This document shows positions 16,390-23,752 of a stretch of 64,000 bases of DNA, piece by piece. Under the pieces are notes generated by a model that did not search any database, was not told where the DNA came from, and saw nothing but the letters and a program-made list of their open reading frames with translations. The stretch covers positions 1,585,501-1,649,500 of the forward strand of contig NZ_CP066308.1 of assembly GCF_016406105.1 (NCBI RefSeq), in the 5' to 3' direction. The DNA is from Brevibacillus composti. Its GTDB lineage: Bacteria; Bacillota; Bacilli; Brevibacillales; Brevibacillaceae. Within the stretch, counting starts at the first letter, position 1; each line of letters begins with the position of its first letter. Position numbers and translations under genes: made by a program.

Positions 16390-17145
16390 ATGGAGACTAT
16401 TCGCGTTGAAAAAAACGAGGGCGTGACAACGATTACGTTTGCCCGCCCGAAAGTACATAATGCGATCAGCCTGGAGATGGCGGATGAGTTGCTGCAGGCG
16501 ATTGGGGAGTGCGCAGCCGATCCCGCATGCAAGGCGATCATCTTTACCGGAGAGGGCGACAGCTTCGTCTCGGGTGGGGATCTCGCGCAGTTTATCGCTG
16601 CGCGCGGACGAGAGCAGGCGCTGCCCATACTGGGCAAGATAGCCAGCCTGCTCAATGCCGTCGCCAACTGCCCCAAGCCGACCATCGCGATGATCAACGG
16701 GCATACGATTGGAGGCGGCAGCGAATTTGCGATCTCCTGCCATTTTCGCTATGCCAGCGAGACAGCGAAATTGGGCTTCGTCCAGATTGGGCTTCATATT
16801 ACCTCAGGCTGGGGAGGCGGTTCGCGCCTGTTGGACAAGCTGCCGGAATCCGAGGCGCTCGCTCTGCTCTTGACCGGGAAAAAGCTGAGTGCCGGGGAAG
16901 CCCTGCGGGTGGGGCTTGTCGATCGCGTCTTTCCGCCGGATCGCCTGCGGGAGGAGACGGAGGCTTTTGCCAAAGCGATCGCGGCCCAGCCGCTTAGCGG
17001 CATCGAGGCGTACATGCGGATGCTGAGCTGGAAGCGCGCCGGCATTCCGCTCGCCGAACGTATCGAGCGGGAAGTCAGCCAGTGCTCCGACTTGTGGGGG
17101 AACGAGGAGCAAGTACGGCTGGTAGAAAAATTTTTACAAAAATGA
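16390..17145 (+). CDS. Enoyl-CoA hydratase/isomerase family protein
   Basis: This 251-residue crotonase-fold protein hydrates or isomerises an acyl-CoA. The oxyanion-hole segments are VSGGDLAQFI and MINGHTIGGGSEFAISCHFRYAS. At the second catalytic position, LGFVQIGLHITSGWGGGSRLLDKL replaces the more usual GL-PG-GG-QRL pattern, so the activity may not be the standard hydratase one. ATG 16390 was preferred over 16381 because GGAGG stands 9 bases before it and directly touches the earlier ATG. It is monocistronic as far as I can see and is not next to the other hydratase at 21369. Confidence 0.78.
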   Translation: METIRVEKNEGVTTITFARPKVHNAISLEMADELLQAIGECAADPACKAIIFTGEGDSFVSGGDLAQFIAARGREQALPILGKIASLLNAVANCPKPTIAMINGHTIGGGSEFAISCHFRYASETAKLGFVQIGLHITSGWGGGSRLLDKLPESEALALLLTGKKLSAGEALRVGLVDRVFPPDRLREETEAFAKAIAAQPLSGIEAYMRMLSWKRAGIPLAERIEREVSQCSDLWGNEEQVRLVEKFLQK

Positions 17146-17214
17146 GAAGATCGCTGCCTGTTTGATCTCCCTTCTGTTTAAAGAATTATACGCTTGGACA
17201 TACTTTTTCTAGGT

Positions 17215-17243
17215 CGATAGGAATCATAAACTGGGCCCTATCG
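17215..17243 (+). other. Hairpin in the leader of gerR
   Basis: CGATAGG (17215-17221) pairs with CCTATCG (17237-17243) around a 15-base loop. No T tract follows, so it is not an ordinary terminator. CATACTTT at 17199-17206 just upstream resembles a sigma-E -10 element, which would suit gerR, but I see no matching -35 element. Confidence 0.3.
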
Positions 17244-17375
17244 TGCAGGAATCGGACTTTTCGCCAGCAATAGGGCGGAGTCAAGTTTTCTGATAGAAAA
17301 CGATTCTAGAAGAGTAGGGAAAAGCATAGGATGGAGTACATCATCCTTTTAAAGGTTACGGGAGGGACTTCATAC

Positions 17376-18026
17376 ATGGTAGCTTCCAGACAGGACGCAT
17401 GGACTGAAGATGACGATCTGGTGTTGGCGGAAGTCACCCTACGCCATATTCGCGAGGGCGGCACCCAACTGGCTGCTTTTGAAGAGGTTGGTCAACGCCT
17501 GGGGCGTACTGCTGCCGCTTGCGGTTTTCGCTGGAACAGTTGTGTGCGCAAGAGGTACGACGCCGCGATCGCGATCGCCAAAAACCAGCGGCAACAGTTA
17601 AAAAAGATGGGACGGCTTTCCTCTGTACAGACGGGAAGCAGCGAAGAAACACATCTTCTCAGGAGATCACAACCGCCCGTTTCCGTTTCGGCTTCCGATT
17701 CTGCCGGAAACCCATTCCATACGCCGGAAGAAGAGCATATCGAATCCGTCATCCGCATTCTGACGAACCAAAAAGAGTGGATTCGCCGGATGCGACAGCT
17801 TGAACAAGAGTTGGAAGGAAAGAATCGGGAGTTAAAAGAATTGAAAGAAGCGCATGACAAGCTGCAAAAAGAACTGGAACAGACGCGGGGCGTAAACGAG
17901 GATTACAAAGCGCTGGTTCAGATCATGGAGCGTGCGCGAAAACTGGCGTTCTTGCAGGAAGAAGAGCCTGCCAGAGCTATCTTCAAGATGGATGAAAATG
18001 GAAATCTGGAGAGGGTGGAAAAATAG
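17376..18026 (+). CDS. gerR: RsfA family transcriptional regulator (GerR/YlbO-like)
   Basis: The 216-residue protein starts with a Myb/SANT-like DNA-binding domain (QDAWTEDDDLVLAEVTLRHI, FEEVGQRLGRTAAACGFRWN), the hallmark of the RsfA family. A long C-terminal coiled coil follows (MRQLEQELEGKNRELKELKE, then HDKLQKELEQTRG). RsfA-type regulators tune compartment-specific sporulation genes: GerR acts in the mother cell and RsfA in the forespore. I call it gerR because B. subtilis gerR (ylbO) converges on ylbP, exactly as here. The ATG at 17376 follows GGGAGGGACTTCATAC. Confidence 0.8.
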   Translation: MVASRQDAWTEDDDLVLAEVTLRHIREGGTQLAAFEEVGQRLGRTAAACGFRWNSCVRKRYDAAIAIAKNQRQQLKKMGRLSSVQTGSSEETHLLRRSQPPVSVSASDSAGNPFHTPEEEHIESVIRILTNQKEWIRRMRQLEQELEGKNRELKELKEAHDKLQKELEQTRGVNEDYKALVQIMERARKLAFLQEEEPARAIFKMDENGNLERVEK

Positions 18027-18062
18027 AAAAAGAAGCGGGTGCGCGTGCCCGCTTCTTTTTTG
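18026..18062. terminator. Bidirectional terminator between gerR and ylbP
   Basis: AAAAAGAAGCGGG pairs with CCCGCTTCTTTTTT around TGCGCGTG. The A tract on one side and the T tract on the other allow use by both convergent genes. Confidence 0.9.
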
Positions 18063-18063
18063 C

Positions 18064-18531
18064 TTAGTCTTGGAGACCGACGCCTTCCGGCAGCCACACG
18101 TAAGGGTTTTCTCCGCGGTCCCGCATCGGGTTGTACTTCACCGGCGTAAAGCCCATTTTCAGCCAGAACTGGTCGGCGCGGCAGCGGGAATTGGTCTTGA
18201 TCGGGGCGCCAAAGCTCTTGGCGTGGTTCACCAGAGCGGTGCCGTAGTCTTTGCCGCGGTAGTCCGGGAGCACTTCGAGCTTCCACAGCTCGTAGTAATC
18301 CTGGGCCGGTTCGAAATAACGGTCGTACTTCCCGTCGATTTTGTAGAGACTCATCCGGGCGATCAGGAAGTCATTGTCATAAATGCCGTAAAAGGGAGAT
18401 TCGGAGTCGTTTTCCACGATGTTCGCCTCCAGGTCCTCCTTCATGGAAAGCTCCTCCAGGCCAAATTCGCGAAATCTCTGAAACTCCTCCAGAGTTTTGT
18501 AGTTGATGTTTAAACGTTTTACCTCATACAT
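18064..18531 (-). CDS. ylbP: GNAT family N-acetyltransferase YlbP
   Basis: The 155-residue protein has a GNAT layout: the acetyl-CoA-binding segment LEVLPDYRGKDYGTALVNHA contains the R-G-x-x-Y-G pattern, followed by FWLKMGFTPVKYNP. It matches B. subtilis YlbP in length and in its convergent position beside gerR (ylbO). The substrate is unknown. The start at 18531 follows AGGAGTGGCAACTC. In B. subtilis panE (ylbQ) is the next gene; here a leucine-catabolism operon and an intron lie in between. Confidence 0.82.
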   Translation of the reverse strand: MYEVKRLNINYKTLEEFQRFREFGLEELSMKEDLEANIVENDSESPFYGIYDNDFLIARMSLYKIDGKYDRYFEPAQDYYELWKLEVLPDYRGKDYGTALVNHAKSFGAPIKTNSRCRADQFWLKMGFTPVKYNPMRDRGENPYVWLPEGVGLQD

Positions 18532-18747
18532 GAGTTGCCACTCCTCTCACGCTCTATGCCTTTCCATTAACCTATCACCCATTATACACGAAAAGGTTAC
18601 ATGCAAGCGCTTTTTCTTCAGGAAACCTGTCCGGGGGGAAAATGTTTTGCATCTGATGGAATATTTTTTAATTTCATCCTAGAACTATGTCATTTCTCAT
18701 GGCAAAATAGAGAGTAGGAAAATCATTTTGGCGATCGCCCGGACAAG

Positions 18748-18762
18748 TTGCAAGCGTTTTCA
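18748..18762 (+). promoter_or_regulatory. Candidate cre site (CcpA operator)
   Basis: TTGCAAGCGTTTTCA agrees at every position with the cre consensus WTGNAANCGNWNNCW. It lies 37 bases before the first gene of the leucine-catabolism operon. A second, one-mismatch version is at 18601-18615. CcpA control would shut off the operon when glucose is plentiful. Confidence 0.65.
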
Positions 18763-18798
18763 AAGTGCGGTCGATTGGCCAGGGAGAGGAGCGTTGCC

Positions 18799-20142
18799 AT
18801 GCGTAAAGTATTGATTGCCAATCGCGGCGAAATTGCCCGGCGGATTATACGCACCTGCCGCGAGCAGGGAGTGAGCACGGTAGCCGTATACTCCGATGCA
18901 GACAAGGACCTGCCCTTTGTCCGCGAAGCCGACGAGGCGGTACATATCGGTCCTCCGCCGGTGCCGCACAGTTACCTGAATGTTGACGCGATTATGAAGG
19001 CGGCCAAAGAGACACACGCAGATGCGATCCACCCGGGATATGGACTCTTGTCGGAAAATGCCGCGTTCGCTCGCCGCTGCCTCGAGGAAGGGCTGCTTTT
19101 CATCGGTCCCACCCCTGAGGTGATTGCCCAGATGGGGGATAAATTGACGGCACGCCAGGTCATGAAGGCCGCAGGGGTGCCGATTGTGCCCGGCTGCGAC
19201 GAGCCTGCTCAAAGCGCCGACGAGGCAGCGGCAATGGCCGCCCAGATCGGCTATCCGGTCATGCTGAAGGCCAGTGCGGGCGGAGGCGGGATCGGGATGC
19301 AGGTCTGCCATCATGAAGAGGAGCTGCGTCAGGCCTACCAATCGGCCAAGGGACGAGCGAAAGCATACTTCGGCAATGACGCCATGTACGTCGAGCGCTA
19401 CGTCGATCAGCCCCGCCACATCGAGGTGCAGATCGCCGGAGACATGCACGGAGGCGTTATGCATATTCTGGAGAGAGAGTGCTCGATTCAGAGAAGACAC
19501 CAAAAAGTCCTGGAGGAAAGCCCTTCGCCCTTCCTCGATCAGGATACCAGGGAGCGCCTCTGTGCGGCGGCCGTACAGGCAGCCCGGGCCGTAGGCTACA
19601 CCGGCGTGGGGACCGTCGAGTTCATCGTCGACGGCAACAAGCAGTTTTACTTTTTGGAAATGAACACGCGGCTGCAGGTAGAGCATCCCGTCACCGAAGA
19701 GATGACCGGACTTGACCTGGTCGCAATGCAGCTGGACATCACCAGAGGCAAAAAGCTGGAGCTGGCGCAGGAGCAGATCAAGGCGATCCGGCATGCGATC
19801 GAACTGCGCGTCTACGCCGAGGATCCGGTGACGTTCATGCCATCACCCGGCACCATCACCCTGTATCAAGCCCCTGAGCTGGAGGGTGTGCGAATCGATG
19901 ACGGCGTGGAGACCGGGACGCAGGTAACCCCGTTCTACGACCCGATGATCGCCAAGGTGATCGCATCTGGGGCGACCCGGGACGAGGCGATCGAGCTGGC
20001 GAAGCGGGCCATGCGGGAATTTATCATTACAGGCATCAAAACCAACATCCCCTTCCTCCTGGAGGTCTTGGAGGATGAGCGCTTCCAGAAGGGAGACTAC
20101 ACCACTCGATTCATCCAGGAACGGAAACAAAAATCAGTCTAA
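18799..20142 (+). CDS. yngH: Biotin carboxylase subunit of methylcrotonyl-CoA carboxylase (YngH-like)
   Basis: This 447-residue ATP-grasp enzyme carboxylates the biotin of its carrier protein using ATP and bicarbonate. It begins MRKVLIANRGEIARRI and carries KASAGGGGIGMQ (the glycine-rich ATP loop), RECSIQRRHQKVLEE and EFIVDGNKQFYFLEMNTRLQVEHPVTEE in the usual biotin carboxylase order. Assignment to leucine breakdown rather than fatty acid synthesis comes from the following genes: BCCP, HMG-CoA lyase, enoyl-CoA hydratase and carboxyltransferase. The start follows AGGGAGAGGAGCGTTGCC. It is first in an operon with a cre site upstream. Confidence 0.85.
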   Translation: MRKVLIANRGEIARRIIRTCREQGVSTVAVYSDADKDLPFVREADEAVHIGPPPVPHSYLNVDAIMKAAKETHADAIHPGYGLLSENAAFARRCLEEGLLFIGPTPEVIAQMGDKLTARQVMKAAGVPIVPGCDEPAQSADEAAAMAAQIGYPVMLKASAGGGGIGMQVCHHEEELRQAYQSAKGRAKAYFGNDAMYVERYVDQPRHIEVQIAGDMHGGVMHILERECSIQRRHQKVLEESPSPFLDQDTRERLCAAAVQAARAVGYTGVGTVEFIVDGNKQFYFLEMNTRLQVEHPVTEEMTGLDLVAMQLDITRGKKLELAQEQIKAIRHAIELRVYAEDPVTFMPSPGTITLYQAPELEGVRIDDGVETGTQVTPFYDPMIAKVIASGATRDEAIELAKRAMREFIITGIKTNIPFLLEVLEDERFQKGDYTTRFIQERKQKSV

Positions 20143-20156
20143 GGAGTGCGATCCAG

Positions 20157-20369
20157 ATGAAAAATGTTACAGCTTCCATGGCAGGTACAGTTATTAACAT
20201 CCTCGTGCAGAAAGGCGATCAAGTACAGGCGGGGCAAGATGTCTGCGTGCTGGAATCGATGAAAATGGAAGTGCCGGTCCAGGCGGAAGGAGCCGGTGTC
20301 GTAGCGGAGATCAAGGTAAACAGCGGTGATTTTGTCAATGACGGAGATGTTATCATCGTCCTGGAATAA
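20157..20369 (+). CDS. yngHB: Biotin carboxyl carrier protein (YngHB-like)
   Basis: This 70-residue protein is a stand-alone biotinyl/lipoyl domain. The biotin attachment motif ESMKM has its lysine at residue 36, and the half-barrel is completed by VPVQAEGAGVVAEIKVNSGDFVNDGD. It is far shorter than AccB and lacks the Pro/Ala linker, as expected for the small carrier of the yng operon. It carries CO2 between the biotin carboxylase and the carboxyltransferase. It starts 14 bases after the biotin carboxylase stop, behind AAGGAGTGCGATCC. Confidence 0.9.
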   Translation: MKNVTASMAGTVINILVQKGDQVQAGQDVCVLESMKMEVPVQAEGAGVVAEIKVNSGDFVNDGDVIIVLE

Positions 20370-20418
20370 TCGCATGCTGCCACAAAACTGAGCGCCCGCT
20401 AGGCGAGGGGGAGAGATC

Positions 20419-21312
20419 ATGCAGGTACAGGTCGTTGAAGTCGGACCGCGCGATGGATTGCAAAATGAAAAAGAGATGATCCCCACGGAGGGCAAGATCC
20501 GGCTGATCGAACGGTTGGTAGAGGCGGGCCTTCAGCGCGTGGAGGCCAGCTCTTTTGTCAATCCCCGCTGGATCCCTCAGCTCGCGGATGCGGCAGAAGT
20601 ATGCCGCGCCCTGCCGCAGCTCCCCGGCGTGAGGTACAGCGCGCTGGTGCCCAATCTCAAAGGACTGGAGCGGGCCAGAGAGTGCGGGCTGACGGAAGTG
20701 GCGGTCTTCATGTCCGCCTCGGAGACGCATAATTTGAAAAACATCAACAAAACGATTGCGGAGACGTTCCCCGTGCTGCGCGAGACAACCAGGGAAGCGC
20801 TGGCGTTGGGCATGCGCGTCCGGGGCTATGTGTCGACGGTATTTGGCTGTCCCTATGAAGGGGAGGTCTCCTTGGACAGCAGCCGCCGCGTGACCGAAGA
20901 GCTGGTCGCGATGGGCGTCTACGAAGTGTCGATCGGAGATACGATCGGGGTCGCGACACCCAGACAGGTACACGAGGTATTTGCGGCGCTTGTGAAAGAT
21001 GTTACGACTGAGCGCTTGGCCGGTCACTTTCACGATACGCGCGGCACCGGCCTCGCCAACGTCGCGGCGGCCCTGGAGGAAGGAATTCGCACCTTTGACA
21101 GCTCCATCGGCGGACTGGGCGGCTGTCCCTATGCGCCCGGAGCGGCAGGCAACATCTCGACGGAGGATCTGGTCTACCTGCTCCACGGGATGGGCTACCA
21201 GACGGGAATCGATCTGGTCAAATTGACCGAGGCGGGTGCCTACATGCAGGAACTGCTGGGGCGCCCCCTGCCCTCCAAGGTTCTGCAGGCCGCTCTCGCC
21301 CAAAAAGGCTGA
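20419..21312 (+). CDS. yngG: Hydroxymethylglutaryl-CoA lyase (YngG-like)
   Basis: The 297-residue TIM-barrel enzyme splits HMG-CoA into acetoacetate and acetyl-CoA, the last step of leucine breakdown. It starts with VEVGPRDGLQNE, the metal and substrate-binding motif. The family's C-terminal catalytic region is SSIGGLGGCPYAPGAAGN, with the reactive Cys in GGCPYAPGA. Histidine ligands occur in LAGHFHDTRGTGLAN. The start follows GAGGGGGAGAGATC. It sits between the carrier protein and the hydratase in one transcript. Confidence 0.93.
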   Translation: MQVQVVEVGPRDGLQNEKEMIPTEGKIRLIERLVEAGLQRVEASSFVNPRWIPQLADAAEVCRALPQLPGVRYSALVPNLKGLERARECGLTEVAVFMSASETHNLKNINKTIAETFPVLRETTREALALGMRVRGYVSTVFGCPYEGEVSLDSSRRVTEELVAMGVYEVSIGDTIGVATPRQVHEVFAALVKDVTTERLAGHFHDTRGTGLANVAAALEEGIRTFDSSIGGLGGCPYAPGAAGNISTEDLVYLLHGMGYQTGIDLVKLTEAGAYMQELLGRPLPSKVLQAALAQKG

Positions 21313-21368
21313 CGCGGCTGTGCCGGGGAGAGTATGCCGGATGTGACGGAAGATACGGGAGGGAGAAC

Positions 21369-22142
21369 ATGACGGTCTTGTTTCAAAGAGACGGGTCTGT
21401 CGGCGTGCTGACAATTCATCGCCCGGACGTCTATAACTGCTTGAACCTGGATACCTTGGTGTCCATGCGAAAAATCATTGCGGAAGTGACTGCCGATCGC
21501 GAGGTGAGGGTGCTGGTGATCACTGGCGCCGGAGAAAAGGCGTTTTGCTCCGGGGCCGACCTCAGGGAGCGGCGCTCGATGTCGGATCAGGAGGTGCAGC
21601 ACTACATCCGCACGATCCGGGACACCTTTACGGAAGTGGAGAAGCTGCCGAGGCCGGTGATCGCCGCGATCAACGGTCTTGCGCTCGGCGGCGGCACAGA
21701 GCTCGCCCTCTCCTGCGATCTGCGGGTGATGAGCGAGACGGCGCAGATGGGATTGACCGAGACCTCTCTCGGGATCATCCCCGGAGCGGGCGGGACGCAG
21801 CGGCTCCCCCGGCTGATCGGCAAAGGCCTGGCCAAGGAGCTGATCTTTACGGCCCGGCGGGTAGCGGCGGACGAAGCGTTGGCAATCGGGCTGGTCAACC
21901 GGGTCGCAGCCCCGGAGCGGCTTATGCAAAGCGTGCTGACGCTGGCGGAGGAGATAGCCGCCAATGCGCCGATCGCCCTGGCGCAGGCCAAATTTGCCAT
22001 CGATCACGGCCTCGAAGCGGATTTGGCAACGGGTCTTGCCATCGAAAGCAATGCGTACCAAGTGCTGATTCCGACACGTGACCGGCTGGAGGGGCTGGCG
22101 GCGTTCAAAGAGAAGCGAAAACCCGTCTATCGCGGGGAATAA
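21369..22142 (+). CDS. yngF: Enoyl-CoA hydratase, probable methylglutaconyl-CoA hydratase (YngF-like)
   Basis: This 257-residue crotonase-fold enzyme has the oxyanion-hole segments FCSGADLRERRSM and AINGLALGGGTELALSCDLRV, and the catalytic region LTETSLGIIPGAGGTQRLPR with the usual Glu residues. In the leucine pathway it would hydrate 3-methylglutaconyl-CoA to HMG-CoA, feeding the lyase encoded just upstream. That substrate choice comes from context. The ATG follows GGGAGGGAGAAC, and the next gene begins about 20 bases after its stop. Confidence 0.87.
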   Translation: MTVLFQRDGSVGVLTIHRPDVYNCLNLDTLVSMRKIIAEVTADREVRVLVITGAGEKAFCSGADLRERRSMSDQEVQHYIRTIRDTFTEVEKLPRPVIAAINGLALGGGTELALSCDLRVMSETAQMGLTETSLGIIPGAGGTQRLPRLIGKGLAKELIFTARRVAADEALAIGLVNRVAAPERLMQSVLTLAEEIAANAPIALAQAKFAIDHGLEADLATGLAIESNAYQVLIPTRDRLEGLAAFKEKRKPVYRGE

Positions 22143-22162
22143 GAGGAGGGAGAGTGACACCC

Positions 22163-23701
22163 ATGAGCAAACATGCAGAAGAGATGCTGAAAGAACGGAT
22201 CGCCCAGGTGGAAAGAGGGGGCGACGAAAAATATCACGCCAAGCTGCGAGAGCAGAACAAGCTGTTTGTCCGGGATCGACTGAAACTGCTGTTTGACGAC
22301 GAATTTCACCTGGAGGACGGTCTGTTTGCCAACTTCATGGCAGGCGACCTGCCGGCGGACGGTGTCGTGACGGCGATCGGGAAGGTAAACGGGCAGACCG
22401 TCTGCGTGATGGCCAATGATTCTACTGTCAAAGCAGGCTCCTGGGGAGCTCGAACTGTAGAGAAAATCATTCGCATTCAGGAAACGGCGGAAAAAATGCG
22501 GGTGCCGCTCTTGTACCTCGTCGATTCTGCCGGCGCGAGAATCACCGATCAGCTGGAGATGTTCCCGGGACGGCGCGGGGCGGGGCGGATTTTCTACAAT
22601 CAGGTAAAGCTGTCGGGAAAAATTCCGCAAATCTGCATTCTGTTCGGCCCGTCCGCTGCCGGCGGCGCGTATATCCCGGCTTTTTGCGACATCGTGATCA
22701 TGGTGGATAAAAACGCCAGCATGTATCTCGGCTCGCCGCGGATGGCGGAGATGGTCATCGGGGAAAAGGTGACGCTGGAGGAGCTCGGCGGCGCGCGCAT
22801 GCACTGCTCGGTCAGCGGCTGCGGAGACGTGCTGGCCGCCAATGAAGAGGAGGCGATTGCCGAAGCACGCCGTTACCTCGGGTACTTTCCGGCCAACTAC
22901 ACAGCCAAACCGCCGGTCGCGGCTCCGAAAGCGCCCAAGCCGGACGCAAAAAGGATCGGAGAAATCGTACCGGAAAATCAGAATGCACCGTTCAACATGT
23001 ACGAGCTGATCGACGCCCTGGTGGACGAGGGATCGTTCTTTGAAGTGAAGAAGCTGTTTGCCCAGGAGCTGATCACGGGGCTGGCGCGGATGGACGGCAA
23101 ACCGGTGGGCATCGTGGCCAATCAGCCGCGGGTCAAAGGCGGCGTTCTCTTTGTCGATTCCGCCGACAAGGCAGCCCGCTTTATCACACTATGCGACGCT
23201 TATCAGATTCCGCTGCTGTTCCTGGCGGACGTGCCGGGCTTTATGATCGGCACGGCTGTCGAGCGGGCCGGCATCATCCGCCACGGAGCCAAAATGATCT
23301 CGGCGATGGCGGAAGCGACCGTGCCCAAGATTTCGGTGATCGTCCGCAAAGCCTACGGGGCCGGACTCTATGCGATGGCCAGCTCCGCTTTCGAGCCGGA
23401 TGCCTGCCTCGCCTTGCCCGGTGCGCAAATCGCGGTCATGGGCCCCGAGGCCGCTGTCAATGCGGTCTACAGCAACAAAATCCAGGCGATTGAAGACCCC
23501 GCGGAGCGGCAGGCATTTATCCAGCAGAAGCGGCAGGAGTATCAGGAAGACATCGATATCTACCTGCTCGCCTCCAATCTCATCGTCGATGCGATCATCC
23601 CGCCGGATGAGCTGCGCCGCGAGCTGATCGGCCGCTTCGCCGTCTACGCGGAGAAACAACAGCATTTTTCCGACCGCAAACATCCGGTATATCCGGTGTA
23701 A
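22163..23701 (+). CDS. yngE: Carboxyltransferase subunit of methylcrotonyl-CoA carboxylase (YngE-like)
   Basis: The 512-residue protein is an acyl-CoA carboxylase beta subunit with the two crotonase-like halves expected of the family. The N-terminal half holds LVDSAGARITDQLEMFPGRRGAGRIF and FGPSAAGGAYIPAF; the C-terminal half holds FLADVPGFMIGTAVERAGIIRHGAK and VRKAYGAGLYAM. It transfers CO2 from biotin to methylcrotonyl-CoA. The ATG at 22163 was chosen; a GTG at 22154 lies too close to GGAGGG. It is the last gene of the operon; isovaleryl-CoA dehydrogenase and acyl-CoA ligase genes (yngJ and yngI in B. subtilis) are not present here. Confidence 0.88.
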   Translation: MSKHAEEMLKERIAQVERGGDEKYHAKLREQNKLFVRDRLKLLFDDEFHLEDGLFANFMAGDLPADGVVTAIGKVNGQTVCVMANDSTVKAGSWGARTVEKIIRIQETAEKMRVPLLYLVDSAGARITDQLEMFPGRRGAGRIFYNQVKLSGKIPQICILFGPSAAGGAYIPAFCDIVIMVDKNASMYLGSPRMAEMVIGEKVTLEELGGARMHCSVSGCGDVLAANEEEAIAEARRYLGYFPANYTAKPPVAAPKAPKPDAKRIGEIVPENQNAPFNMYELIDALVDEGSFFEVKKLFAQELITGLARMDGKPVGIVANQPRVKGGVLFVDSADKAARFITLCDAYQIPLLFLADVPGFMIGTAVERAGIIRHGAKMISAMAEATVPKISVIVRKAYGAGLYAMASSAFEPDACLALPGAQIAVMGPEAAVNAVYSNKIQAIEDPAERQAFIQQKRQEYQEDIDIYLLASNLIVDAIIPPDELRRELIGRFAVYAEKQQHFSDRKHPVYPV

Positions 23702-23722
23702 GCGCCGGTATCTTTCCTTTCA

Positions 23723-23752
23723 GGCTGCCCCACACGGGCAGCCTCCTTCCTT
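23723..23752 (+). terminator. Terminator of the leucine operon, intron target
   Basis: GGCTGCCC (23723-23730) pairs perfectly with GGGCAGCC (23736-23743) around CACAC, followed by the pyrimidine tract TCCTTCCTT. The group II intron begins at the next base, the usual target layout for class C introns. Confidence 0.85.
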
